From: Acidobacteriota bacterium
Lineage (GTDB): Bacteria; Acidobacteriota; Terriglobia; Acidiferrales; UBA7541
Assembly (NCBI GenBank): GCA_021832085.1
Contig: JAKBLM010000001.1
Span: forward strand, 1-64,000
Direction: 5' to 3'
Length of the DNA stretch: 64,000 nt
Each line of letters starts with the position of its first letter. The stretch's first letter is position 1. The notes under the pieces are model-generated. The model was not told the origin of the DNA. It saw only the letters and a program-made list of their open reading frames with translations, and searched no databases. Positions 1 through 12,579 of this stretch are shown piece by piece. The position numbers were made by a program, and so were the translations under genes.

Positions 1-121
1 TTGGTATCAGCATCCCCGACCGCCTCAGTTTTGATCACGAATGTAGTGCAGACTCGGCGGTAGCCTGAACTGAATCTAAAGCACTTAGCCTGGTTTCAGC
101 CCTTCCTGTGACGAACTTGGG

Positions 122-835
122 CTAGTCGTGGAGGCGTTCGAGCCAGTGGCGAGCTTCGTCGTAGTGGGCGAAGCGGCGTTCCTCGGCGCGGAATGCCTTG
201 GAATGGACGCGCAGGCCGCAGCGGGCCATTTCTCCGGGGTGCTTCACGTGCAGCATTTCGTGGTAGAGCACGTATTCGACGACGAACCGCGGCACGTCCG
301 CGCGATCGAGCCGCCGGCTAAGCACGATCCGGTCGAGGGTGGGATCGAACGAGCCCATCTGTACCTGCCAGGAACGGACGCTCCAGCCGAGCTGAGGCCG
401 CCGCAATCCTCCCGCGAAGTAGCGCCGGTTCAGCTGCTCGAACATGGCCGCCATGTCGAAATGGTCCGCCTGGCGCAGCATTGGGCGGCAACGGCGCTGC
501 CGGAGCTGCGCCAGCCGGCGCTGCGTCTCGGGCGCCAGGCAGAACCGGCGATAGCATTCGCGCAGCTCGCGCGGCGCGCGAAGGTTATAGGCGCGGGCCA
601 GCAGAAGGCCCGCCGCCGCTTCCAGCACCTCGCGCGGCGCATCGCGCAGCAGATCGGAAAGCCGCACGCGGGCCGCGCCCTTCCGGAAACGCACCGTGTG
701 CGTCAGGTTGGCGTAGGGATAGAACTCGACGGTGAAGTGCGGCGGCTGGCCGTGGCAGCCGAGGCGGGTGAACATACGCTGCAGCAGCTGCTGCCCACCC
801 GGTACCGGCGCCGGGGCTTCGCCGGAGGACTTCAA
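122..835 (-). CDS. SprT-like zinc metalloprotease domain protein
   Basis: The 237-residue protein has no signal peptide. Its C-terminal half carries a zinc-protease helix HEMLH (about residues 192-196) followed by KHP and a downstream conserved segment (HSKAFRAEERRF), the arrangement of SprT/WLM-like minimal metallopeptidases. The N-terminal half (about 20-120) is Arg-rich and not recognised. The gene is the last of three minus-strand genes; its ATG overlaps the stop of the upstream gene by 4 bp, so translation is probably coupled. A cytoplasmic protease or DNA-protein-crosslink role would follow from the SprT family, but the substrate here is unknown. The HExxH assignment is direct and the family placement is inference. 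Confidence 0.75.
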   Translation of the reverse strand: MKSSGEAPAPVPGGQQLLQRMFTRLGCHGQPPHFTVEFYPYANLTHTVRFRKGAARVRLSDLLRDAPREVLEAAAGLLLARAYNLRAPRELRECYRRFCLAPETQRRLAQLRQRRCRPMLRQADHFDMAAMFEQLNRRYFAGGLRRPQLGWSVRSWQVQMGSFDPTLDRIVLSRRLDRADVPRFVVEYVLYHEMLHVKHPGEMARCGLRVHSKAFRAEERRFAHYDEARHWLERLHD

Positions 836-1383
836 TGGCGCTCCCTGTGCGGCAGTTTCACAGGCGGGTTGAATTCCAGCTTCTTCAGCTGTTTCTCGGC
901 GTCCCGGATATCGCCCTTCAGATCGCTGATGGAGTCGCTCAGGGAGAAACGAAACGGCCTGATGTCGGTGCCGTTCGTTTTCAGCTTTTCCAGCTCGGCC
1001 AGGAATTTGGGCACGCGTTTCTGGAAGTCCTCGATCGCTTTCTTGACTTTTTGGCCGTTGTTCACGCCGCTATCGATCCGGTAGGAGGCCGAGTTGACGC
1101 AATGGGTAAAGCTGTTGAGCAGGCTGTTGAGGAATTCATTTCGGCGCGGCCCGGTGTCCTTCCTTACCAGTTCGCGGTTGAAGCGGGCAAGCCGGTCGGC
1201 GGCAAAATCGAGGAAGAGCTTGATCTTGGCGCTGGCCGAAAAGGCGTTGCGGATTTTGTTCCTTTCCGTCTGCGTCAGGTAGTCCTGTCGCTGAGCGCGG
1301 GCGAGCGGCGCCGCCGGCCCTGCGAGCACGGCGAGCACTCCGGCAAGCAGAAACGCCAGACACCATTTTCGTGGCATGGTCAC
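832..1383 (-). CDS. exported protein of unknown function
   Basis: The 183-residue protein begins with a clear signal peptide: MTMPRKW, a hydrophobic core to about residue 22, then PLARA as a probable cleavage region. The mature part is mostly helical and charged, with many Lys/Arg/Asp residues and no recognised domain. It overlaps both neighbours by 4 bp (ATGA type), which makes a tight three-gene unit with an upstream exported protein and a downstream SprT-like protease. I do not recognise the family. A helical periplasmic factor is the most that can be said. Confidence 0.6.
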   Translation of the reverse strand: MTMPRKWCLAFLLAGVLAVLAGPAAPLARAQRQDYLTQTERNKIRNAFSASAKIKLFLDFAADRLARFNRELVRKDTGPRRNEFLNSLLNSFTHCVNSASYRIDSGVNNGQKVKKAIEDFQKRVPKFLAELEKLKTNGTDIRPFRFSLSDSISDLKGDIRDAEKQLKKLEFNPPVKLPHRERH

Positions 1384-1916
1384 CCTCCTCGGGAACGTTT
1401 GTGTTCTTTCTCCTTCTTCTTTTGGTCTTTCGGTTTCGATGGCGAAGGCGGCGGGAAGAGTTCCTCGAGCAACTGGTCGTTGAGATTGTCGATTTGCTCG
1501 CGCACGATTTCGACCGGTTCCTGCTGGCCAATCGGCATCATGAAGATCAGGTCTCTCAGCCGGGTCAGGCTATTGCGCGTGGCCATCTGTAGCTGCATGT
1601 AACCGGCCGGCTTGTGCACGGCTTTTCGGCCGGTGGCGAGCAGCTCGTTGTGCACCTGCTGCGCCAGCTGGCAATAGTGCTGCAGCCGGGCAATGCCCTG
1701 CTTCGCATCGCCATGGAGGATTTGCGCCGCGGCCACATCGATTTCTTTCGTCATCATTTCGGCCAGGGCCTTGGCGCGGCCCACCGGGTTCTTTTGGACC
1801 TCGAAATGATGCTCGAGGTTCCGCAGCTTCCTCTCCAGCTTCTTCTCGTTCTGAGGATGAGGAAAGAGAGCCAGCAGAACCAGCGCCGCGCTCGCGAGCT
1901 GCACCCGACCGGTCAT
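1380..1916 (-). CDS. exported helical protein of unknown function
   Basis: The 178-residue protein has an N-terminal hydrophobic segment (about residues 5-20, ALVLLALFP) that looks like a signal peptide or short anchor. A long amphipathic, charged helical region follows (KKLERKLRNLEHHFE and onward). The C-terminus is rich in Pro and Lys (PPPSPSKPKDQKKKEKEHK). No enzymatic motif is visible. It is the first gene of a three-gene unit with 4-bp overlaps and lies about 90 bp downstream of uvrA on the same strand. The coupling with a similar exported helical protein suggests the two work together; this is inferred from arrangement only. Confidence 0.6.
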   Translation of the reverse strand: MTGRVQLASAALVLLALFPHPQNEKKLERKLRNLEHHFEVQKNPVGRAKALAEMMTKEIDVAAAQILHGDAKQGIARLQHYCQLAQQVHNELLATGRKAVHKPAGYMQLQMATRNSLTRLRDLIFMMPIGQQEPVEIVREQIDNLNDQLLEELFPPPSPSKPKDQKKKEKEHKRSRGG

Positions 1917-2005
1917 TTTTCCCCTTTTCCCCGCGGACCGGGGCGGGTGAGCCCGTGCACGCTCCCGGCCGCCACCGTCTTTCCCCGGCGTTTACCGCTT
2001 GCCGT

Positions 2006-4888
<2,883 letters not shown>

Positions 4889-4962
4889 GTATGGTGTTCC
4901 CCTGCCGGTCTGCCGAATCTAACTGAATTATTATACGGGTCCTTCCCAAACCCCTGCCAACC

Positions 4963-4987
4963 GTTCCGGACGATCCGGTGTCCGAAC
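4963..4987. promoter_or_regulatory. GTTC...GAAC dyad between uvrA and the divergent peptidase gene
   Basis: An imperfect inverted repeat with outer half-sites GTTC and GAAC (inner GGAC and GTCC) lies about 75 bp upstream of uvrA. GTTC/GAAC half-sites recall LexA-type operators, but the spacing is long. Assignment as an SOS operator is speculative. Confidence 0.2.
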
Positions 4988-5066
4988 GTTCCCGGCGCGT
5001 TTGGCCGTTTCCCGGCGTACAATGCCCCCGGCAAACCCGTGCTGCCCGGGCAAAAGGGGGTGTGGA

Positions 5067-6203
5067 ATGATTCGCAAACTGCTGCTTTTCGGCGCCGCGG
5101 TGATCCTTGGCGTTTCAGGCGTTTCAGCGCAGACGAAAACTGCTGCGCAGGCGCGGCCACGCGCACGCCAGCTCGGCATCCATCCCGGCATCTATTCGCC
5201 CGGGCCGCTCAATGCCATCACGGATGTCCCTGGAGTCGAGGTAGGCCAGGTGACGATTGTCCGCGGCACAAACGTGCGCACGGGCGTCACCGTGATCCTG
5301 CCGCACGCGGGGAATATGTTCCAGAAAAAGGTCGCCGCGTCGGTCTACGTCTCCAACGCCTTCGGCAAGCTGATCGGCTCGACGCAGGTCAACGAACTGG
5401 GCCAGATCGAAACGCCCATCGTGCTCACCAATACGTTGAGCGTGTGGGACGCGGCGGCCGCGCTCGCCTATTGGGAACTCGCGCTGCCCGGCAACCAGGA
5501 TGTGCGCTCGATCAATCCGGTCGTCGGCGAAACCAACGACGGCTGGCTCAACGACATTCGCGGCCGCCATGTCACCGCGGCCGATGTCCGCCTGGCCATC
5601 GCCAGGGCCCGTGGCGGCCCGGTAGCCGAAGGCACGGTTGGCGCCGGCGAGGGCACCGTCGCTTTCGGCTGGAAAGGAGGGATTGGCACGAGCTCGCGCC
5701 AGCTGCCCGCCGCTGACGGCGGCTACACGATCGGCGTGCTGGTGCAAACGAATTTCGGCGGCCGGCTGACGCTGGCCGGCGTCCCGATCTGGCGCTACCT
5801 GGAACCGCCCGGGAGGATGGGCCAGCGCGCCAAGGGCTCGTGCATGATCATCGTCGCCACCGACGCGCCGCTCACTTCGCGCCAACTCCATCGGCTGGCC
5901 AAGCGTGCGATTTTCGGCATGGCGCGTGCCGGCGCCACGGGCAACAACGGCAGCGGGGATTACGTGATCGCCTTTTCCACGACCGACGTGATCCCCGCCA
6001 ATGCCCGGCTGTTACCGCCGCTCGTCCGGCTGAACGAATGGGCGCTTTCACCGCTCTTCGAGGCGGTGATCGACGCCACGGAAGAGGCGATCGACGATTC
6101 GCTGCTTCGCGCCACCACCGTCCACGGCCGCGACGGCCACGTCGCCTACGCCTTACCCATTGACCGCGTGCGGCAGCTGCTCGCTCGAGCCGGCGTGCAC
6201 TGA
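5067..6203 (+). CDS. P1 family peptidase (DmpA/BapA-like aminopeptidase), exported
   Basis: The 378-residue protein starts at the ATG behind an AGGGGG-type Shine-Dalgarno; an upstream in-frame ATG at 5001 lacks such a site. The first 22 residues form a signal peptide ending in SAQ. The mature protein opens with GIHPGIYSPGPLNAITDVPGVEVG, typical of the DmpA family. The GGIGTSSR segment and the NGSGDYVIAFSTT segment, the family nucleophile/autoprocessing region, are both present. Family members are N-terminal-nucleophile hydrolases that remove N-terminal D- or beta-amino acids. Here the enzyme is probably periplasmic. It stands alone, transcribed away from uvrA. Confidence 0.88.
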   Translation: MIRKLLLFGAAVILGVSGVSAQTKTAAQARPRARQLGIHPGIYSPGPLNAITDVPGVEVGQVTIVRGTNVRTGVTVILPHAGNMFQKKVAASVYVSNAFGKLIGSTQVNELGQIETPIVLTNTLSVWDAAAALAYWELALPGNQDVRSINPVVGETNDGWLNDIRGRHVTAADVRLAIARARGGPVAEGTVGAGEGTVAFGWKGGIGTSSRQLPAADGGYTIGVLVQTNFGGRLTLAGVPIWRYLEPPGRMGQRAKGSCMIIVATDAPLTSRQLHRLAKRAIFGMARAGATGNNGSGDYVIAFSTTDVIPANARLLPPLVRLNEWALSPLFEAVIDATEEAIDDSLLRATTVHGRDGHVAYALPIDRVRQLLARAGVH

Positions 6204-6247
6204 GATCCCGCGCGAGCTCCGGCCGTGGCCCGGCTCTGCCAGCAGGG

Positions 6248-6874
6248 TTACTGAACTGTCGGCGCCGTCACCCCGCCAATGAACGTGTCCGAGCACGCTG
6301 TCCCGATCGTACAGGTACCCGTCATTACCTTGTCCGCGTTGTAAAGGAGGGAGGTGTTCACCAGGCTGGACGACGGAAGCTTGTAAGAGACCGCGCCCAA
6401 TTCCCAGGTCCCCGAACATAGTGTGCTGGCCGGCGGATCCGGCGGCGCGATCACCGCTGAGCCGGAGATGACGCCTCTTTTCGAGGCGGTGCCCGTCGCG
6501 CCGGAGGTGTAGGAGCCGTTGGGAAAATAGGTCGTCTGTTGCGCAGAGTCCTGGTTCTTTCCCTTGCCGTGCCCACCGACTTCGCAGACCCATGTCGCTG
6601 CCCCGGCGCTGGTGAAGGCGTACTGATACGTCTCGCCGGCATAGGCCGAGCCGACGTTGTCCTTGAAAGTTACGTACAGCCACCCGCTCGAGTTGATTCC
6701 GGTCGTGGCACTGGTGAACCCCGTTGTGGAGCTCGTGGGCCCATGTCCTTGCCCTTTTTGGCTCGACACAAAGCGCAAGCCGGTCGCCCACGCATTTGTC
6801 AACAGGGGACCGCTGGACGCAATGGCGGCGCTGCAGAGCGCCAGTGCAGCCAGGGCGATAAGCACTTTCTTCAC
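6248..6874 (-). CDS. secreted protein of unknown function
   Basis: I choose the GTG at 6874 because an AAGGAG Shine-Dalgarno sits just upstream and the resulting N-terminus (VKKVLIALAALALCSAAIASS) is a good signal peptide. Longer in-frame starts add 57 Arg-rich residues that look non-coding. The 208-residue product is rich in Gly, Ser and Thr. Its C-terminal third contains Cys residues (WVCEVGG, TLCSGTW, GTCTIGTACSD) that could form disulfides. No known domain is recognised. The beta-rich composition suggests an extracellular or surface protein. Confidence 0.6.
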   Translation of the reverse strand: MKKVLIALAALALCSAAIASSGPLLTNAWATGLRFVSSQKGQGHGPTSSTTGFTSATTGINSSGWLYVTFKDNVGSAYAGETYQYAFTSAGAATWVCEVGGHGKGKNQDSAQQTTYFPNGSYTSGATGTASKRGVISGSAVIAPPDPPASTLCSGTWELGAVSYKLPSSSLVNTSLLYNADKVMTGTCTIGTACSDTFIGGVTAPTVQ

Positions 6875-7256
6875 GATTCTTCTCCTTGGGCCTCCGGTTC
6901 TCGGGAGCACGGGCAGGAGTCGAACCGCCCGTCGTTGCGGCACGGCCGCTTTCCACTTCCCAACGGTTCGAGGGCCTTCCCTGTAGCGTTCCCGTCTCCG
7001 CAGGATCCGTTCCGGAGGCGCACGCATCGTTTGCTGACCTATCAACTATCACGGCGAACCGGCGCGAGGAAAGATGGCGTGCCAAAGAGATATGGGAAAG
7101 CGAGTCAATGCCTAAAAACTCAATAATGGAATCTGCCGTACCTGGGTTTTAGTACGTCAAGGCATCCCAGTTCCTTTTTTGGGGATCCGGGGTCGCGTCC
7201 GGCCCTTGCGGTAAACAACCTTACGGCGTGTGGTATGGTGAATTTGGAACAAGCCC
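6875..7256. other. intergenic region, divergent promoters expected
   Basis: This 382-bp gap separates the secreted protein gene (minus) from deoB (plus). A perfect 6-bp stem ACGGGC/GCCCGT (6909-6932), whose loop reads like a tRNA T-loop, lies just upstream of the minus-strand gene. No riboswitch class or RNA gene could be fitted to it. Confidence 0.4.
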
Positions 7257-8447
7257 ATGCCTACATCTGCCTTTCATCGGATCGTTTGGATCGTTCTCGA
7301 TAGCGTTGGAATTGGCGAAATGCCCGATGCCGCTTCCTTCGGCGATGCCGGCCGCGACACGCTCGGCCATATTGCCCGTTCCCGCCCTCTGGCCCTGCCC
7401 AACCTGGTGCGCCTGGGCCTTGCCAACATTCGGCCGCTCGATCATCTGACGCCGCCCGCCTCTCCGCTCGGCGCCTACGGCAAGGCCGCCACGCACTCGC
7501 CGGGCAAGGACACCACCGTCGGCCACTGGGAAATGGCCGGCATCTGGCTCGGCCGCGCATTCCCTGTCTATCCGCACGGCTTTCCGCCGGAAGTCATAGA
7601 GCCTTTCGAGCGCGCCATTGGCCGCAAGACGCTTGGCAACAAGCCCGCTTCAGGCACCGAGATCATCAAGGAACTCGGGGAGGAGCACGTGCGCACGGGC
7701 TGCCCGATCGTCTACACCTCGGGCGACAGCGTTTTCCAGGTGGCCGCTCACGAAGAGGTCATTCCGGTGCCGGAGCTCTACCGCATCTGCGAAATTGCCC
7801 GCTCGCTCCTTGCCGGCCCGCACCAGGTGGGCCGCGTGATCGCGCGGCCCTTTGTCGGCACCGGCCCGGACAACTATCGCCGCACTGAGCGCCGGCACGA
7901 TTACGCCGTGCCGCCGCCGCGGCCAATGCTGCTCGACGTGCTCGGCGAGCACCATGTGCCCGTGCTCGGCATCGGCAAGATCTACGACATCTACGACGGC
8001 CGCGGCGTGCCGGAATCGATCCGCACGAAAAACAACGCGGACGGCATGGCCAAGATCAGCGAGGCGCTCGGCTCGCATCCCGCCGGCCTAATCTTCGCCA
8101 ACCTCGTCGATTTCGACATGCTCTTTGGCCATCGCAAGGACGTCGAGGGCTTCGCGCGCTCGCTCGAGGAGTTCGACGCGCAGCTCGGCCCGCTGCTCAA
8201 CCTGCTGCGCCCGGACGATCTGCTGGTGCTCACCGCCGATCACGGGTGCGATCCCGACCCGTGCTCGCCCTCCACCGACCATTCGCGCGAATACGTGCCG
8301 CTGCTGGCCTACGGACCGGGCGCGCAAAGCGGCGTGGCGCTCGGCACGCGCTCGACCCAATCTGACCTCGGCCAGACGATTGCCGAAAATTTCGGAGGCC
8401 AGATTCCGCACGGCACCAGCTTCCTGGGCGACCTGCTACCCCGCTGA
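7257..8447 (+). CDS. deoB: phosphopentomutase DeoB
   Basis: The enzyme interconverts ribose (or deoxyribose) 1- and 5-phosphates in nucleoside salvage and is cytoplasmic. The 396-residue length matches the family. Alkaline-phosphatase-superfamily metal motifs are present in order: IVLDSVGIGEMPDA near the N-terminus, GKDTTVGHWEMAG with the active Thr region, and DHGCDPD with STDHSREYVP near the C-terminus. The gene has no nucleoside-catabolism neighbours here. A GNAT enzyme gene follows 17 bp downstream and may be cotranscribed. Confidence 0.97.
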   Translation: MPTSAFHRIVWIVLDSVGIGEMPDAASFGDAGRDTLGHIARSRPLALPNLVRLGLANIRPLDHLTPPASPLGAYGKAATHSPGKDTTVGHWEMAGIWLGRAFPVYPHGFPPEVIEPFERAIGRKTLGNKPASGTEIIKELGEEHVRTGCPIVYTSGDSVFQVAAHEEVIPVPELYRICEIARSLLAGPHQVGRVIARPFVGTGPDNYRRTERRHDYAVPPPRPMLLDVLGEHHVPVLGIGKIYDIYDGRGVPESIRTKNNADGMAKISEALGSHPAGLIFANLVDFDMLFGHRKDVEGFARSLEEFDAQLGPLLNLLRPDDLLVLTADHGCDPDPCSPSTDHSREYVPLLAYGPGAQSGVALGTRSTQSDLGQTIAENFGGQIPHGTSFLGDLLPR

Positions 8448-8464
8448 GGCACTGTACGCAGGCC

Positions 8465-9190
8465 ATGGACCTGACGACCGCAACCGCTCGCGCCCGGATC
8501 GAGAGGCTCGACAACCCTGCCTGGCATGCGCTTACCACCCTGCATGCCCGCTTTGCCGAAGGCGACGCGCTGGCCAAGCGCTACCCCGCCACGATGTCGC
8601 AGATCGGCGCCGTGCGTGAGTCCACCGCCGAAGCCCATCGTTCCATGGCGAAGCTGCTTGGCCCAGGCGGTATCGCCAGGTTATTCATGTCCGAACCGGG
8701 CGAGCCTTCCCCTTTCTTCAGTGTTCTAGAGAAATTTGAAGTCCGACAGATGATTGGCCCACGCCAGCCGCCAAGGGATGAAGAAGATGACATTCAAGAG
8801 TTGACGGCGGCTGACGTCCCGGAAATGTTGCGCTTGATTGAATTGACGAGGCCGGGGCCGTTCGGCGCCCGCACCCACGAGATGGGAACCTATTTGGGAA
8901 TCCGGAAAGCGGGCCGGCTGGTGGCGATGGCCGGCGAGAGACTCCGGCTGCCCGGGTTTACCGAAATCAGCTCGGTCTGCACGGACCCGGAACATCGGGG
9001 GCGCGGTTACGCTCGCCGCCTGGTGTCGGCCTTGGCGCGTCGGATCGCCCAACGGGACGAAACCGCGTTTCTGTATGTCCTGCTGGACAATGACCCGGCC
9101 CTCCGCATCTATGAAAAATTGGGATTCGAAACGCGGCGTTGCGTCCGCATCGCCGTGATCCGCGCAAACCCTCCCGAGTCCGCGACCTGA
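8465..9190 (+). CDS. GNAT family N-acetyltransferase
   Basis: The 241-residue protein has a C-terminal GNAT fold of the FR47 type. Visible elements are the acetyl-CoA loop region [17 protein letters not shown] (R/Q-x-x-G-x-G/A signature RGRGYA, about residues 178-183) and the late strand [20 protein letters not shown]. The N-terminal about 110 residues are less conserved and may bind the acceptor. Substrate cannot be read from sequence. The gene starts 17 bp after deoB, so the two may share a transcript. Confidence 0.85.
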   Translation: MDLTTATARARIERLDNPAWHALTTLHARFAEGDALAKRYPATMSQIGAVRESTAEAHRSMAKLLGPGGIARLFMSEPGEPSPFFSVLEKFEVRQMIGPRQPPRDEEDDIQELTAADVPEMLRLIELTRPGPFGARTHEMGTYLGIRKAGRLVAMAGERLRLPGFTEISSVCTDPEHRGRGYARRLVSALARRIAQRDETAFLYVLLDNDPALRIYEKLGFETRRCVRIAVIRANPPESAT

Positions 9191-9402
9191 TTGGCGAACG
9201 AGAACGCCGGCTTAGCGGTAAGAGGGCCGGGATCCGGTTTCCTGCGTTGCGCGGCGACGGGGCTTGCGGTTGCGGCGACAGCGTCAGCCCGGCTCAGGCA
9301 CAGCCAAGCCGCCAGAAGAGGCGAGCCGGGGGATTGGCTGTGCTACTGGGAACCGCCCAACGCCTTCCCTATTGCAACGCTTTTGCCTGTAAACTGGCCC
9401 CA

Positions 9403-11271
<1,869 letters not shown>

Positions 11272-11337
11272 GCGCGGCACGCCCGGCGCGCGGCGAGCTA
11301 ACCGAACGCCGCGAATGGCAGGAGTGGTACAAGTAGC

Positions 11338-11973
11338 ATGATTGGCATGATCCTGATTGTCTTTTTGGTTGTTTACCTGCTGAACCTTGTGCCGGCTTTT
11401 GCCCCGCCCACGTGGATGGTCTTCTCGTTCCTCGGCTTTCGTCATCCCGATCTCAACGTCCCCAAGTTCGCCCTGGCCGGCGCGCTGGCCGCCACGCTCG
11501 GCCGCGCCACGCTTGCCAAACTGGCGCGGGTGATCATCCGCCAGCGCTTTCTGAGCCAGCGCACTCGCGACAACATCGATTCCATCAAGCAGCGGCTCGA
11601 CCAGCACCGGAAATTCACCTTCGGCGTTTTCCTTCTGTACGCCTTTGGCCCGCTGCCCTCCAATTACCTGTTCATCGCCTATGGCCTCACCACGATGGAT
11701 CTCGGCCTGATCCTGGTGCCGTTCTTCATCGGCCGAGCAGTCAGCTACAGCTTTTGGGGCGTCACGTCGGCGATCATTTCTCGCCATGTCGGTAATGCAT
11801 TCGGCAAACACCCCATGGGCTATCTGAGCGTCTATTTCGTCCTCACGCAGATTTTTCTTCTCTACCTTGTTTACCTCTTCACCCGCGTCGATTGGCGCCT
11901 TCTGCTCGACGAAAAAAAGTTCCGGCTCCTGCCGCGCAACGCGCGTTCGCGGACCGGCACCCCCCGCCACTGA
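11338..11973 (+). CDS. VTT/DedA-like integral membrane protein
   Basis: The 211-residue protein has hydrophobic segments near residues 1-35, 45-60, 95-115, 120-150 and 160-185. The middle region (FLLYAFGPLPSNYLFIAYGLTTMDLG and FFIGRAVSY) resembles SNARE-associated/VTT proteins, which include DedA-type lipid flippases. It lies directly after the metal ATPase on the same strand and could be cotranscribed. Function in metal stress is not shown by sequence. A short membrane permease of another family is the alternative. Confidence 0.6.
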   Translation: MIGMILIVFLVVYLLNLVPAFAPPTWMVFSFLGFRHPDLNVPKFALAGALAATLGRATLAKLARVIIRQRFLSQRTRDNIDSIKQRLDQHRKFTFGVFLLYAFGPLPSNYLFIAYGLTTMDLGLILVPFFIGRAVSYSFWGVTSAIISRHVGNAFGKHPMGYLSVYFVLTQIFLLYLVYLFTRVDWRLLLDEKKFRLLPRNARSRTGTPRH

Positions 11974-12084
11974 GGATTACAGAGGGTGCTTGCGCACGGT
12001 GGACCCCGGTGGGCCGTGTTCCTTTGGGGTGGATTTCCGTAGCGCCATCCGTCGGGGTGGCAGCTTGCTGCTGCGCAATCCGAA

Positions 12085-12558
12085 CTAGCGGTTTGCCGCG
12101 TTGCGCTGGCGGATTTCGCGCTCGAGTTTCCGGATGCGCTTCTTGATTTTCCTGGCGTCTTTGGCGTAGGGCTTGATCTTCAGGTATTCGCGATAGGCGG
12201 CGAGGGCGTGTTTCGGATCCCGTTTCTTCTCGTAGCACTGGCCGAGATACCGATAGGGCACGGACCAGCGGGGATCGTGCCGCACCGCGCCGCGCAGGCG
12301 GCTGATCGCGGCGTCGTAATCGCCGCGATTCATGTAAAACTTGCCGACGCTGACGTCCAGCTTGGCGCGTTTCGGGTTGTTTTCGGATTTGGCGCCCTGG
12401 CTCGAAGACTGCCCTTGCCGCGGCGCAGCGCGCAGCGGCCCCGCGCCAGCCAAAACGGACAGGGCGAGCGCCGCGATCGCGACAGCCAGCAGCGGGCGGC
12501 CGATGGTGGATGGCGAAAAGCGTCTGTTATTCTTATGAGGACGTGAGGCGCGTGTCAT
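12085..12558 (-). CDS. TPR-repeat protein with N-terminal membrane segment
   Basis: The 157-residue product (start ATG 12558; an in-frame ATG at 12567 adds three residues) has a basic N-terminus and a hydrophobic segment LLAVAIAALALSVLAGAG (about 22-40). It then has two to three TPR units (MNRGDYDAAISRLRGAVRHDP, VPYRYLGQCYEKKRDPKHALAAYREYLKIKP). The tail is very basic (KKRIRKLEREIRQR). It is probably a membrane-tethered or exported scaffold. It is transcribed divergently from uvrC with only 12-21 bp between start codons. A much longer open frame continues upstream over uvrC but is antisense shadow. Confidence 0.75.
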   Translation of the reverse strand: MTRASRPHKNNRRFSPSTIGRPLLAVAIAALALSVLAGAGPLRAAPRQGQSSSQGAKSENNPKRAKLDVSVGKFYMNRGDYDAAISRLRGAVRHDPRWSVPYRYLGQCYEKKRDPKHALAAYREYLKIKPYAKDARKIKKRIRKLEREIRQRNAANR

Positions 12559-12579
12559 AGCCTCCATTGTAGGCCATCG

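Noticed and set aside
6909..6932. hairpin with a tRNA T-loop-like sequence
   Set aside because: No acceptor, D or anticodon arm can be drawn around it. It is left as a hairpin in the leader region.
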